64,000 bases of DNA from Daucus carota subsp. sativus. Its lineage: Eukaryota > Streptophyta > Magnoliopsida > Apiales > Apiaceae. The notes beneath the pieces are model-generated. The model saw nothing but the letters and a program-made list of their open reading frames with translations, was not told the origin of the DNA and searched no databases. A program made the position numbers and the translations under genes. Below, in pieces: positions 12,120 to 25,141 of the stretch. Location of the stretch: the NCBI RefSeq assembly GCF_001625215.2, contig NC_030384.2:31608527-31672526 (forward strand). Direction: 5' to 3'. Within the stretch, counting starts at the first letter, position 1. The number at the start of each line of letters is the position of its first letter.

Positions 12120-12497
12120 CTAGGGTCTAGGGAGGCAGTATTTAGAAGACAAGTGATCCTGAAGATAGAAATGAGCCTTGTCAATATATTTCAAAGAGGG
12201 AGGAGAGACCTGCATGAACAAATAGTTCCCTCCAAAAATATCACCGAAGTTGGACTGTACTTCCTTCAATCTTCTCACAAATTTAGACCATGAAGCCGCA
12301 ACAAATTTATCTTTCTTCCTCTTCAACAGTTTCTTCAAGCTTGGAATCTTGATCCTAAGTTTCTTCCGAATGTGAACCTTTCTGTAATTCCTCGACCACC
12401 TACTTTCGTGTAGCTTCTCAGAGTCGATCCCGGTGTCACCGATATCATCAAACCATTCGTCGGTTTGTAGTCTTTGGTAGGAGCTCTTGGAGGCCAT
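12120..12497 (-). CDS. Small basic plant-specific protein with FGD-GNYLFMQV motif
   Basis: A single-exon frame of 125 residues on the minus strand. The N-terminus is acidic (EWFDDIGDTGIDSEKL). The centre, about residues 34-75, is strongly basic (KLRIKIPSLKKLLKRKKDK). It is followed by WSKFVRRLKE and then NFGDIFGGNYLFMQVSP. I recall this FGD(L/I)F-GNYLFMQV block from short uncharacterised plant proteins, but I know of no biochemical role. There is no signal peptide or membrane segment. The basic centre would suit nuclear targeting, which is inference. The start codon is supported by a TATAAAT at 12592-12598 on the same strand, leaving a leader of roughly 70 bases. The frame is intact to a stop and looks like a real gene. 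Confidence 0.7.
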   Translation of the reverse strand: MASKSSYQRLQTDEWFDDIGDTGIDSEKLHESRWSRNYRKVHIRKKLRIKIPSLKKLLKRKKDKFVAASWSKFVRRLKEVQSNFGDIFGGNYLFMQVSPPSLKYIDKAHFYLQDHLSSKYCLPRP

Positions 12498-13336
12498 CTT
12501 GAGTAAAGAAGATTATTTGATGATATAGGGGTGGTAAAGAGAACAAGAATGTGAAGTGAGAATTGAGAAGTGAAGCTAAATGGATTTGTAAATTTATACA
12601 AGTGGCCTGGACACATTTAAGAAAAGCAGTTGAGATGATAAATGAAAGAAGCAGAGTGATCTCTTTTGCTGGTGCGATTGTTGATTAAGTTGGATGATCC
12701 ATGAAAGCAATTGTGAAGTTTTGCTTTTGTTAGTTCAACTACTCAAAGGAAATGAACTTGATAAAGAAGTGACTACACACGGGAAATGAGTGTTGACATG
12801 CATCATCTGTACCCTTTTTCGATTGCTGCCTCTGTTTTTATAGGAGTAAAGTTTCAAATTCCGGGGGGAATGGCTAATTTTAAGAGGTTCATGTGTATTT
12901 TTCAACTAAAATTTGAAAAAAAAGTTTTAAATTTTTGAGATACCTAATTTTTTTATTTCTTATACTCTTTGAGATAATAAGGAAACGAGAATACTCTTGT
13001 GTATACCTTTTATTAGTGATAAATTTTATTAATAAAGGAACATGTTTTTCATAGAATTATCAAATTTGATTTTACAATTATCTAAATATATTGTACAAAT
13101 TAATGACATTTTTGTAATTATTTGATATAATTTTTCAATGTACAAAAATATTCTATGCGCTTAAAAAATCTTTATACTCCGTGCTTAGGAGAATTTATCC
13201 CATAATATAGCATTAATCTCATAATATTATTATTTTTAAAATATAGTTCATCAATTTTTTTATTAATGAAACTAAAATACAGTTGATACTTGATCATTCA
13301 ACGTACTGTTTTATTTTATTTAAATAAATCATCTTA
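12498..13336. other. Intergenic/promoter side of the small gene
   Basis: AT-rich sequence. The part nearest 12498 is the leader and promoter of the minus-strand gene. Beyond about 12850 I see nothing recognisable. Confidence 0.4.
12592..12598 (-). promoter_or_regulatory. TATA box of the small basic protein gene
   Basis: TATAAAT on the minus strand, about 95 bases upstream of the start codon at 12497, a normal plant spacing for a short leader. Confidence 0.5.
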
Positions 13337-13960
13337 GAGCATCTACAACCCATCAAAACCCTTAGTTAAAATTCATTAAATCATACCATAAATAAAAATT
13401 GTAGATAATGCGTGAAATTTGCTCCACTCCAGTTACACATAACCTTTGTCTAAAAATATAGACAACCAATTGATGTTGGCTATATTTGGCCAACCACTAC
13501 CATCTGTAGCAAAATTTCATATCATTTATTACCATATGATAATATACATTCTATTTATAACAACTTGAAAGAATGATAACTCATTATTTCTGAAATATAG
13601 CCAACCAATATATCCAGTATTATCAAAGCAAAATGGCTTATAGCTTCAACAAATTTTACATAATGTCTTACAGGTCCAATTTAGCCAACACCTCACAATC
13701 CTTAGCCAAAATTCATTAAATCATACCATAAATAAAAATTATATATAATGTGTGAAATTTGCTCCACTCCAACCACACATAACCCTTATCTAAAAATATA
13801 GCCAACCATTTGATGTTGACTATATTTGGTCATACACTATAGACTTGTAGCAATATCTGTAGCAAAATTTCGTATCATTTATTACTATATGATAATATAC
13901 ATTCTACTTATAACAATAACTTACTATTTCTGAAATATAACCAACCAATATAGCATTTAC
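13337..13960. repeat. Direct duplication with MITE-like start
   Basis: The stretch starts AGAGCATCTACAACCCA, close to the terminal sequence of the MITE at 42658. It then contains two diverged copies, about 341 bp apart, of a segment beginning AAAATTCATTAAATCATACC (13368 and 13709), each followed by GTGAAATTTGCTCCACTCC and an ATAGCCAACCA-type block. No matching inverted right end was found, so the element may be truncated or rearranged. Confidence 0.6.
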
Positions 13961-14059
13961 CATCCAACCGAAACTTCCCCGTTGAGAAGCCCGGATATAC
14001 TTATACAAATGGTGAAAACAGTTGTGTTTTGGAAAATCCAGGCCGGGCCTAACAGCAAA

Positions 14060-14575
14060 GCCCGTGTGTGCATAGACACGAAGACACGACACGAAAATTT
14101 AATGTTTGTATTTGCATTTTGAGTACACGACAGGAAAAGATACACGACACGAAGTACACGACTGAGATGTCATGTCGGTTTTGTGTTTACCCTTCGGGTA
14201 CATGACACGACACGAGGTACACGAAATAAATATAATTTAATAGTTAAATATTAATATTTAATTATAAATATGTATATTTATAATAAATATATGTATATTT
14301 TCTTTTAAAATAATACATAGTTTATAATATTGTAAGTGTAAATGATTTAAATATATATATTTCATACTATTTTGTAAATTTTTTGCCTAGAAATCTAATA
14401 TTTACATTAATTCAGATATTTATTTATATTTATATTTATATTTAAATTCGATTTTACACGAAACACAAGACGAGAACGACACGAAAACGGAGGTACACGA
14501 CACGAAAATACACGAATACTAAACGGGTCGATTTTGTGTTTGGCCTTTGAGTACACGACACGAAAGTATATATAT
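14060..14575. repeat. ACACGACACGA-rich repeat element
   Basis: Many short copies of ACACGACACGA and GTACACGA flank an AT-rich core (about 14225-14450), with partial inverted counterparts (GTCGGTTTTGTGTTT, GTCGATTTTGTGTTT). This looks like a non-autonomous transposon with degenerate subterminal repeats, possibly hAT-like. It ends about 280 bp before the uridine kinase start codon, so it lies in or beside that promoter. Confidence 0.55.
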
Positions 14576-14786
14576 ATTCAAGTTAAGCACGACAAATGCG
14601 CTTGCTTTTCCCGCTATTTTAGCTTTTCTTCCAGATATCAAATTCACCATCTCTGATGAAACATCTAACACCAATACAATGAAAACTCCACTCATAATTA
14701 CTTACACATAACTACACTATGTGAAATCCTCCATCTACACAATTCGTCATTGATTTAAATTTTGAACATTAGTCTCTCTAACAAAG

Positions 14787-14853
14787 GTAATGATTCGTTT
14801 TTTAATCTCAAACTAATTTTTTTGTTCATCATAACATTTTTTGTTTTATACAG
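14787..14853 (+). other. Probable intron in the 5' leader of the uridine kinase gene
   Basis: ACAAAG|GTAATG begins it, and a pyrimidine-rich stretch ending TTATACAG finishes it immediately before the start codon. A 67-base leader intron is short but plausible. It needs transcript evidence. Confidence 0.45.
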
Positions 14854-17800
14854 ATGATAAATCCCGAAAGCGAGGTAGGATCGGATAATGCAGCTTCGGA
14901 TGATCGTCAATCAAAGAGTATTCTGACACAAGAGGTCTCCACTAAGCAACCTTTTATTATTGGTATGTAGATTTAATTTAATGTCACATTTTCACTGTTT
15001 ATTATTAAAATTTTCATCTATTGATTCATTGCTGTATGTATACCTAAGGTGTTGCTGGAGGAACTGCCTCGGGTAAAACAACTGTTTGTAATGTGATTAT
15101 CTCGCAGCTTCGTGATCAACGGGTTGTTCTTCTCAATCAAGTAATTACCTCATGTCTTTTTCTTTATATAACTACTTCCGTTTCTTATTTTTTCTTATAT
15201 ACAATTTCGGTTGTGAGTAAACAAACAACTGCAATTTTAGGGGGTGTTTGGATGGTAGATGAGAATTGGAATCGGGAATGGGAATGTGGGGTATGGAAAT
15301 GAAGGGTATAGGAATGAGTATCCCAAGAAGTGTGGAAGGAATGATTTACCCATCAAGTGGGAATGAGGTTCCCATTCCATATCACAAAATTGCTAATCCA
15401 AACACCAACATACGGGTTTGATGTTCTAATCCTTGTTAACCGGGCTCGCTAAGCATGAATCAAACAACCCTTTTAATTTTAAGTTTTTAGATAAACTGTA
15501 TTGCAACTCTGCATATACCAGAAAAGTTTGTAGAAAACTGTATGCAGCTACTCTGCATATACAAGATTATCTGAATTGTGGCTGCTGGCCAATGCTCCAG
15601 CTTTAGCCGACCTTCAAAATCTAATGTTTTTTTTGTTCTTGCCGGATTTTCACAATTTAGCTTGTTCCTTTTTTGCTAAACTAGTTAATTTTTTCTGATC
15701 TTCCTCGCTCTTTAAAGTATATTAAGCCTGGGGTTCTTTGAATCCTGGCTGTGCTAGTACAAAGTTGATGGTTCCTGTATATTGTAAGACCATGTTATGT
15801 GTCCTTGCCTGAAACCACCTTACAAGGATATTGACATACATTAATTTTGGAACCTCTAATACTTTCATCCTCCATTGTCGCACTAATGACAAAGAGTTAC
15901 ACCCAGGGTCTTTGGCATCTTTTAATTTTACTGTTATTACCGGGAGCATAACTGGAAGCAAGAATGTTATAAATATATTTTAAATGATAGATATATTGTA
16001 GGATGATCTAGGACACTAGAAGAGATGAGGTTGAACAATATGAATAGGATGTGATTATGTGATCTGTCAAGGATTAAATCTGAGATATGTGTGAGAATAA
16101 TGAGCTGTCGTTTGTTAAATGAAAGGATAGCAATTTTGTTCTTTGGTGGAATAGAAAAAAGGGTGTGCATGTATGTTACATCGATATCTTACCACCCCCC
16201 ATTTCATTCCTTCCAAATGAATACAATGTTAGGGTGGTTTAGCATTTAAAAAAATTGAATGAGATATAGGGCCATTTGGTTGACATATACCCATTAAGAT
16301 TGTTTTTCATTTACAAAATTTAAATGAGATATTAGGCCATTTTGGTTGACATATAAGCATAATATTTAAAGTTTATTCAAATTATGCAAATGATTGCTAC
16401 AAGTCTCTAATTTCTTTGCAAGAGTTTTCTCATTCTATTCCCATATTTCACTTTGCCATCTTTCAACAATTCACTGTGTCTTCTACATTTTGTCTTCTAT
16501 TATCACTATCTTTCCCTTCTATCACAACCATCACTCACAACCTCCACTCTGTAAAAGAAGACACTCTTTTATAAAATAAGATATGGAGGAAAGGGAAGAT
16601 GAGGAGCTATAGACTTCTAGAGTAGAACAAAATGAATATTTGGATTTGATACAGAGGCAGTTATAGATAAAACTTTAATCTGTTAAAGTTGCACAATAGA
16701 GAATTTAAATATGCCTCTCCAATTAATCATGTTAAATTCCAATTGCATTCCTTGCTAAAAATTTATAAGTATTAGACTATCATTATATACTCATATCTTG
16801 GCATGTAACATTGTTTCCTTTACTTGGCTCTCATGTTCCCATATCTATAACATTGCACTTATCTGCAGTTCTTGATGTAAGTCGATCTTAATATGATTGT
16901 TCAGGACTCATTTTATCACCCACTGACTGATGAACAAATGAAGAAAGTACATGAGTACAACTTTGATCATCCAGGTAGCTATATTCAGAATCTGATGTTT
17001 ATAGGACCGATCTGCATTCAGATATCATCTATTGTGCTTAAGGTTGATGAGGCATTTTGTACATCCTCATTGTACATCCTTTATACTGCATCTTCTCGTT
17101 TCAGATGCCTTTGATGTGGAGCTCCTACTCTCTTGTACTGAAACATTAAAGAGTGGAAAGGCAGTTAGCATCCCAAATTATGATTACAAGAGGCATAAGA
17201 ACGTTGAACCATCACGGATGGTACTAGCTTGCATTCATCAAGCTCATTACAAAGTCCACTTAAAGTTTATTTTTGACACATAATGTCACCATAAAGCTGG
17301 ATTCTTTTAAGATAAAATAGCCACTTTGTCTATTTTGTGCATATTATAAATCATTATTGTGGGTCAATATATAATAAAAATGCAGGTTAACCCCTCCGAT
17401 GTCATCATTATAGAAGGCATTTTGGTTCTTCATGATCACCGTGTACGTGACCTCATGAGCATGAAAATATTCGTTGATACAGGTTCTTTCTGATGTCTAT
17501 GATTCCTTAACATTATTCGAATTTATGTTTCTCTACTTGTTCCTAATAATATGAAAAAAATACAATCGCCAAGTAGGTAATGTTTTAAAATGCATATAGG
17601 GAGAACTCCATGTGACCAAATATATTAATCTAGCATATTTTGATGGACTTAAAACTTAACATTTACCTTCTGTTTCTGGCAACACCAAGCATAAACAGAG
17701 GAATATGAACTTTTAGTATACCCCAAGTTAACAAACTATGTGCTTATTTTATTAATGTGTCCAGTATATCTTTCTTAATATATCTGGTCCATTTTATATA

Positions 17801-20800
17801 CAACAACAAATAATGCAAGAGATCCTGCTCATAATTGCGTAGAATCAGGAAATTTTGCAAACACCAAGGAAGCTAAAAACTTTAATTCTTAAAAAATCCG
17901 AAACCAAGGTTGACTGATTAGCAAGTTCTTTCAAACAGCAGTTGGAGTAAAAAAACCTTATGTTGAGTTTTTGAGGAGATGAAACATAAATTCCAATAAA
18001 TATCTCCGTAATTTCATTTTCCAGTCACATAAACGAAGATGTTAAAATAGTTTTATTTCTTGATGAATTAATTTATGCTGATATATCAATTGTTACCATG
18101 TGGTCACAACTAAGATCTGCAGATTCTGATTTGCGCCTTGCAAGAAGAATTCAGCGAGACACTGTCAATAGGGAGAGAGATATTCAGTATGTACTTGATC
18201 AAGTAAGTACTGTAGAACTCAAAATTTTCTGCATCAATACCATGCAAGGACGAGTTTGTCATTTCCTTCTGTTGTAAATGTAACCGGTTATATGTATAAG
18301 ATAGGTAGCACATGAACACATCACCCACCTTATGCTTTTAAATGCTTCTAGTCAAATGCATTTTAGTTTCAGCAAAAAATATACCGTACAAAACATCCTA
18401 CTATTCAGATAATAAGCTCGTTATGTTGTTAGGGACCGGAAGATACTATTTTGACGTGACCTAATTATAATTGTTCATTTCAGTTACCCCCAAATATCAT
18501 GCACAGAAGTGGATATACCAATTAATCTCATATAGTTATGTAAAACTTAGCAACTGCCAGTTTGTCTTTTATGTATTCAGTCTCTGGAAAACTATAACCA
18601 CCCAATGCTATTTGATATGCAGTACGCTAAATTTGTAAAGCCTAGTTTCGAAGAATTTATACTTCCATCAAAGAAATATGCAGATATCATCATTCCTCGG
18701 GGAGCAGATAATGATGTTGCAATCGACCTGATAGTACAACATATTTTTACTAAGCTTGGACAACACAATCTATGTCAAATTTATACAAATCTTTTCGTCA
18801 TACAGTCAACAAATCAGGTACTTATCAGCTTCATAATTTTCCATCTGAAGTAGGTTCATACTAGGCCTCTATTTGCAATAGGGATACTTCTAAATTCTAA
18901 TGTGTTCTAAAAGTAAATTGAATCAAACCTAATATATCTTTGCTTTTTATCAGATACGAGGGATGCACACACTCGTCCGTGATGTTAGAACAACAAATCA
19001 TGACTTCGTCTTCTATGCAGATCGGCTGATTCGCTTGGTATTTAATCTCATTTGCATTACTTTCAGAAGTTGACAGCCTTTTTTATATGATATGGCATAA
19101 ATAAGATTTGATTTTATAGGTTGTCGAGCATGGTCTAGGCCACCTACCATTTACTGAAAAGCAGATTAAAACTCCTACTGGTATGTCTTCAAGTATGACT
19201 TGCTTCATGTTTCAACAGTATTATGCAATGTGAATCTCTTATTACCTTCTAATCTAACATTTACTTAAAGGTATCAGTTAATCTCGAGGTCAAAATTAAA
19301 CAACAAAAAATGCAGATATCTATCATTTAAGCCTTCAGATGGTTATTTTTGAGAAGAAAAACTTTTGTAAAATATTAAGAGGCATTAATATGGCAGAAAG
19401 GAAGAAACCATTTACAGTACCTGTGGTCATGGATCAATAATTTAGGAAGAAAGAACTGCTGGCTCCTCAGAATCTGTCTTGCCAATAGCTTCTTGCAATT
19501 TACTTTTAATATATAAATATGATTGCATTTGTAATGTGGATCACCATATATTGTGTTAAGCTACTCCCGCACTGGTTAGCTGAATCTTTGGTTGGCTGAC
19601 TCACTGCAGGATCAATATATACCGGAGTTGTTTTCAATAAAAGGCTGTGTGGAGTCTCAGTTGTCAGAAGGTATAAGTTCTCATAGCTGTTTTCGCAGAT
19701 ACTTCTGGCTTGAATATAGCAAAAACAGTAGCAGTAAAAGCAGAAGTATTATGCAGTAAAGGCCAACTGTTAGATTAGTATTATGAATGAGTTAAATGGC
19801 TATATGGTCAATGAACTCCGAGAGTCAGCTAACTAGCAAGTAGGTCATCAAACTGAAAAACGTAGATGTAGTTGACTAAACGAGAGATAATATACTGAAA
19901 TGTGATCGAATTCAATGAGACTTTCACAACCATTTAATGCCTTTGACTTTTAACAGAACTCATTCAAAACATGCCAGGTTAGCTCACAACTGAGTCGCCA
20001 CGCAAGGAACGATATAGGATCTGACTATAATAAGATTTATATTTCTATGTAAGACTCACAAACAAAAATTATATTAAGAGAAAGTGGATTACGATGATGA
20101 AGGTACTTAATGAAGAAAAAGCGTGATTGATGAATATGTTAGAGAGGATCTGAAGTAGACCAAGATATCTGGTCTGGTCATGAAGATTTATAGGGAATTT
20201 GTTTTTTAATAATTGATATTTACTGAGGGTTGGATCAGGTTCATAGGATAATTTTTGATCTGGCCGATTGAATTCAAGAGTCATCATTACACATCAAAAT
20301 TCCGTCAATCTCTTTCTAATGGTAAAAACCTAATTAAAAATTGGAGGTGGTTTAATGAGTTGATTGCAAGTTGTTTCAGTTTGACAGCCTACCTGAAAAT
20401 GAGGTCAGAGTACAGTGTCCAAATAGCCATTTAACCCTGTTACAAAACAAAGGTAATCTTAAGTAACAAACATGTCAATTTAAGTACAGAGGGTTGAGTT
20501 TTTGTTATTCAAAGAGAATGTGGAAGACAAAAAGATGAGTGTGTCCATTAAAAGTAATTGCATTGCATTTTGTTCATATTGTGGCTCATCTCAGTTTTTG
20601 TGGTGCCAGTGGTGAAAGTATGGAGAATGCCTTAAGAGCATGTTGCAAGGGGATTAAAATTGGAAAAATCCTCATCCATGGTGCAGGCACCAATGGCAGA
20701 CAGGTCAGTGATTATACATTCTCTCTATCGTTGCATTGAAGGATTTCTGATTTCTAAATTACTGCTACAGTTGATCTATGAGAAGCTTCCAGCAGATATT

Positions 20801-21275
20801 TCTAGCCGCCAAGTGCTACTACTTGATCCAGTTCTTGCTTCAGGTTTGATACTTATGGACCTATAATGACTCTTTTAACTCCATGTTGTACTGATTGCGC
20901 ATCAACAGGAAACTCTGCTGTCAAAGCAATTTCTCTACTACTCACTAAAGGTGTACCAGAATCTAATATCATTTTCCTTAACCTAATAGCAGTAAGTCTT
21001 ATTTCTGTTTACTTTTAAGTTTGTGTGAGATTAGTTTATTGACTTGTCAAGAGCTTCTTGCTCTCCCGTGTTGAAAACTTTTGCTAATGGTGCAGGCCCC
21101 TGAAGGAGTACATACCGTTTGCAAGAAATTCCCAAGGCTAAAGATTGTGACATCAGAAATTGATTCATCACTAAATGAAGATTCAAGTGTAATCCCAGGC
21201 ATGGGAGAATTTGGAGATCGCTACTTTGGAACTGATAATGATCCCGGTTCTCTTTTACGCCAAAGTAGCAGATAA
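14854..21275 (+). CDS. UKL: Uridine kinase / uracil phosphoribosyltransferase, 14 exons
   Basis: The bifunctional plant pyrimidine-salvage enzyme that phosphorylates uridine and can convert uracil plus PRPP to UMP. Coding exons: 14854-14962, 15049-15140, 16905-16974, 17105-17220, 17386-17482, 18123-18202, 18623-18817, 18954-19037, 19120-19180, 19610-19670, 20610-20703, 20771-20843, 20909-20991 and 21096-21275. All have GT-AG junctions and agreeing phases, giving 464 residues, normal for the family. The P-loop [12 protein letters not shown] (about 37-48) starts the kinase half, with DSFYHPL and PNYDYKRHK following. The UPRT half has [22 protein letters not shown] (the PRPP loop) and [13 protein letters not shown] at the C-terminus. 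An AG directly before the ATG and a donor at 14787 suggest a small 5'-leader intron. The gene looks intact. Which paralogue (UKL1-5) cannot be told. Confidence 0.93.
15242..15406. mobile_element. Short MITE in uridine kinase intron 2
   Basis: The ends are inverted: GGGTGTTTGGAT at the left and ATCCAAACACC at the right. The interior is rich in GGAATGAG / CCCATTCC, also arranged symmetrically. It is 165 bp long. No clear target duplication was seen, so the superfamily is left open. Confidence 0.6.
16246..16360. repeat. Tandem duplication in intron 2
   Basis: Two copies, 65 bp apart, of a unit containing ATGAGATAT..GGCCATTT and GGTTGACATATA (16261 and 16326). It may be a duplicated transposon end. 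Confidence 0.55.
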
Positions 21276-21503
21276 CTGCAAAACAAAAAAAATGCACAAT
21301 GAACCCTTCCAGAAAATGTTTATACATATGTTCTTGGTTATAGGTCCAAGAGTTATATCTGTTACCTGGTGAGAATTTCTTGTTTAGTACACATTCATAT
21401 ATTGGCTCGCTCATAAAAAATATACGGGATAATGCAACTTTCAAACTCTACTATGAATGATGTGGATATGATTTAAGTTCTTGGTTTGTTTTTCTTTTTG
21501 AAG

Positions 21504-22012
21504 GCAAGCTGTTGTTGCTGCTTGTGGTGTTCCTGTGATCTATGGAGGACGGAAGTCTTGTCAAAGAAATTTGCAGAGAAATCCCAGATTCCGGATTCAG
21601 TTAGCAAGTTTAAATGAGTGTCTGTAGAACAAAAATAAAGCTTTTGAGGTTGGGAGTTGAGCGTAGTAGTAAAGGCACTCCTCCACCCGTGACTGGGTTC
21701 AGATTCTCACTATACTGATTCCCCTGTACTAACAAAAGTATGTAACTTATCATAAGAATAATAAAACAAGTAAGCTTTCTGTTTCACATCATAGTGCTCC
21801 TGCCTTTAATGGCCATACAACAGAATTTTGGTTTAGTAATGCTTTATGCATTTGAGAGATCAGTGTTTCAGGTTTTTTAACATCCTCCATCAATAATCAA
21901 GAAAAGAAGAGAATCAGCGGAACCACAGAAACGGCAGGTTGCAAGAAAAGAACTGAGCACTTTGATTGATCAAACGAAACAACTATCTAGCATTTCACAA
22001 TTATACCATTAG
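21504..22012 (+). other. Two exon-like blocks of unknown origin
   Basis: After a TTGAAG acceptor-like site, 21504-21620 reads in one frame as QAVVAACGVPVIYGGRKSCQ and continues to a stop near 21627. A second block, about 21883-22012, reads HPPSIIKKRRESAEPQKRQ and then VARKELSTLIDQTKQL to a TAG stop. The basic, charged composition resembles a genuine C-terminus more than intronic sequence, but I do not recognise the family. They may be alternative 3' exons of the uridine kinase gene, a remnant of another gene, or chance. Confidence 0.25.
21646..21780 (+). mobile_element. tRNA-type SINE-like sequence
   Basis: GTTGAGCGTAGTAGTAAAGGC resembles a pol III A box with its usual flank. GGTTCAGATTC at 21696-21706 matches the B box (GGTTCRANTCC) at normal spacing, with the plant SINE phrase CTCCACCCGTGAC between them. 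The tail is not clearly defined. Confidence 0.5.
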
Positions 22013-23040
22013 CCATTAGGTGTGTCCATCAACAGGGGCATAGCCACTGTATTGGCACTTGGGTCATCTGACACCACTGCATTTTTCAAAATAACGTTTT
22101 TATACGTATATTTTTGTTTGGAAAAATATTATAGTTAATATTGACACCAGTGGATGAGATTTTTTTGTATGTATTTGGGATGCTTTAAATTATTGATGGA
22201 GCTCTTCACACTCCCAATCTTGGATTGTCTGATCATAACCCCGTTTCATTCGGCTTGGGTTTCCTCAGCAGCGTAGGTTTTAAGATTTTCAAGTGCAAGA
22301 TAGTCCAAGTAAATTGCATAAATTTTAGGAAAGGATGACTATCCCTGCTACATCTGATCAACTTGCTTCAAGAAGGAATTTAAAAGGAAATGTAATATCC
22401 AGAGTGAACTTTTATTTCCAGAGCTGAAAAGTATGAAAAAACGAAATTACCTCTCACATTGTTTTTTTCTTTTGATGTTATTGTGTATGCACCGGGTCAA
22501 TTTTGTCTTTTCATGCTATGTTTGCTCTGGAAATTAAAAGTTTGCTCTGGATATAGCATTTCTCTTTTTGTAAAGAGATTCTGGGTAAATGTAGTCTCCT
22601 AAAGAGAATCTGGGTAAATGTAGCAATGTGCAAGTGATGACGGAGGATATTCATCACCTAGTTTGAGTCTGAACAAGCAGATGGGTTCCCTACTCCGTTC
22701 ACATCAACTGATATTCATCGTGCAATCAAAAAGATGGGTAAAAACTAAAATAGTTGATGCAAAAATGTAACATCATAATAACCGTATCTTCCAAAATCCA
22801 GATTCAAACTTCAATCAACAACTCCCACAAGAAATGAACGGTTGGGTTTTTAAAAGTTGCTGCGTCACAAACAACCCTAGAAAGTAGAAACCATTCTAAA
22901 TAATGTTAAGTCAATTAAAGTTACTGCACAGCTCAGGTCCTGTTACACTCAAGTAAACAGGATAGATACAGACTACAACCCGACAACACAATTTTTACCT
23001 ACAGTACTGTATAAATAGATGCTCTTCAACAATATTACAT

Positions 23041-25080
23041 TCACTGGCCATGTCCTTCAGGAAGAGCAACTACTTTGTAGAACGGTACAGATCTCTGAGG
23101 CAAAGATCCATCTTCTTCGTCATCATCAAATTCCAAAATATAACTAAAAAACGAAGTAGGTATTAATAGATTTACCCATGCGCTGTAACTGTACAACAAG
23201 AACAAGAGAAAAGTGACTTACTCATCAATCTTCCTCTGCCAAGTTGTACCAGGGTAAGATATCACCAAGCATCCCAAGTGAATGTAACATTGATTTAATT
23301 ATCATCGTGAAGGTAATTCAAATATTACACACAGACTAAAGCATTTAGATAAACTTACTTTTCGAGATTGGACAACCGTCGCTTTGTACAATGCAGTTGT
23401 TCCCGGGTAGACTGCCAAAACATGTCTTCCAAGAGGAAATTCTTGAGCACTCGATGGATCATTTCGCTTGGGGAAAGGAATAATATGTGACATCGGCAAC
23501 TTGTACTTTCTGAAAATTGCATCATCATATTATATATGAACATTTATGGTAATAAACAATGATCAAACACAAGCATAAGAACCTAAATTTGATTGCCTAT
23601 ATTCACTGAGAAAATACTGGCATATAACATAATGTAAGTAACCACCAAAAGAAATTGACCAACATCAATTTCTTTTTTTGTTCAAGTGAAATTGACCGAA
23701 TTTAGAAACTGATTTATTTCACACATAAAATTTAAGATACCAAAAGGAATCAGCGATAGTAAAACTTAAACTAAGCAGTAACAGAAGTCTGCATTCTTAA
23801 TTAATTGTCCAAGTGGAGTTTATCATTATCTTATAAGAGCAGAGGAATAAATTTTTTTTAGATAGGAAGGAAATATGAAAAAAATATTTAACTCAATAGT
23901 TAGCCACATTTTTCAATGGCACACTGATACTAATAAAATGAGTTGTAAATGTGTAGTTTCACGAAAGTTTAAACACTATACATTTTGGGATCTGTTCATT
24001 TGAGTACTGAAAGTGAAGGCCCTGAACCTTATAGGTGAACTATCAAACACATATATTAGCGGGACCACTGCATGTCTAAATTATCCAAAGAAACTGATAT
24101 AGCAATTCTTCTAGTTCATTTATCAAAAAGAAAAAGTCCTTTAGTTCAGTAAAAATTTATAGCAACATCAAAAAATTTCTTGTCACTTTGTTGTACATAA
24201 TATAATAGGAGTGAAATTTTTTTGTAAGTATACATCAGTGATCAGTGTACTTTAACAGTTTTTGACCACAGATGCACAACTTCGATGAGTTGCATCTGAG
24301 ATCATAAACCCATAATTAATTAGTAGAAAAACACTTTAAATGAACATGTTAAAAAACACTAGTAATTTTGTAGTTGATCATCGAGCTTGAAGAGTATGTA
24401 AATGCTACTCTTCGAAATTTGAAATGCAAGTCACACTTGGCGACAGACTTGGTCACATGCCGGATACAGATTAGGAATAACACGCACAAGAACTACTCAT
24501 GAAATATAAACTCTACTATATATTGCATGCAGAAAACACCACAAAAATCTCCAGTACAGAAGTCGTATATTTTTGTTGTCTTTTATTGTATAATCTAAAT
24601 TAAGAAGATGATTTACACAAAAAATTAAGGATGTACCAACTAGACTAGTAAATGAAGTATGCAAGACGCGCAACAATAATAACATTAAGGAAACTTGATG
24701 CCTTTACAAAGCAAGAAAATAAGGTTTCAAAAGATACCTCTGGCCACTGCTGTCTTCATCATCACCCGGTTCTTCATCAAGTACTTCAAATCTAAGGGGT
24801 AAAAGGACAAGTTAATAAAGACTATGCAACTTTGATTTGCAACTTACCACTAAATTCAAATCACTTCTCACATAATAGTGTAACAGGGTTATTTGATTTG
24901 TGGTTGTCCCATACCCGCAACAGGGTCATTTGATTTGATTAGTGTAAAAAGCTGACGGTTCAAATTCCAGCAAATACAAGATTTATATATAACATTATGT
25001 TCTTTTACTCATATGTTATATGATGGAAAAGACCAAGGTCCGATACTTGACAAACACAACATTTACCAGCAGTTAAATTA

Positions 25081-25141
<61 letters not shown>

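Larger units (their letters stand above)
21276..23040. other. Intergenic region between two convergent genes
   Basis: Holds the 3' untranslated regions of the uridine kinase (+) and SGF29 (-) genes, a SINE-like insertion at about 21646, and two exon-like plus-strand blocks (21504-21620 and about 21870-22012). A short duplication, AAAGAGATTCTGGGTAAATG / AAAGAGAATCTGGGTAAATG, sits at about 22570-22620. Confidence 0.5.
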
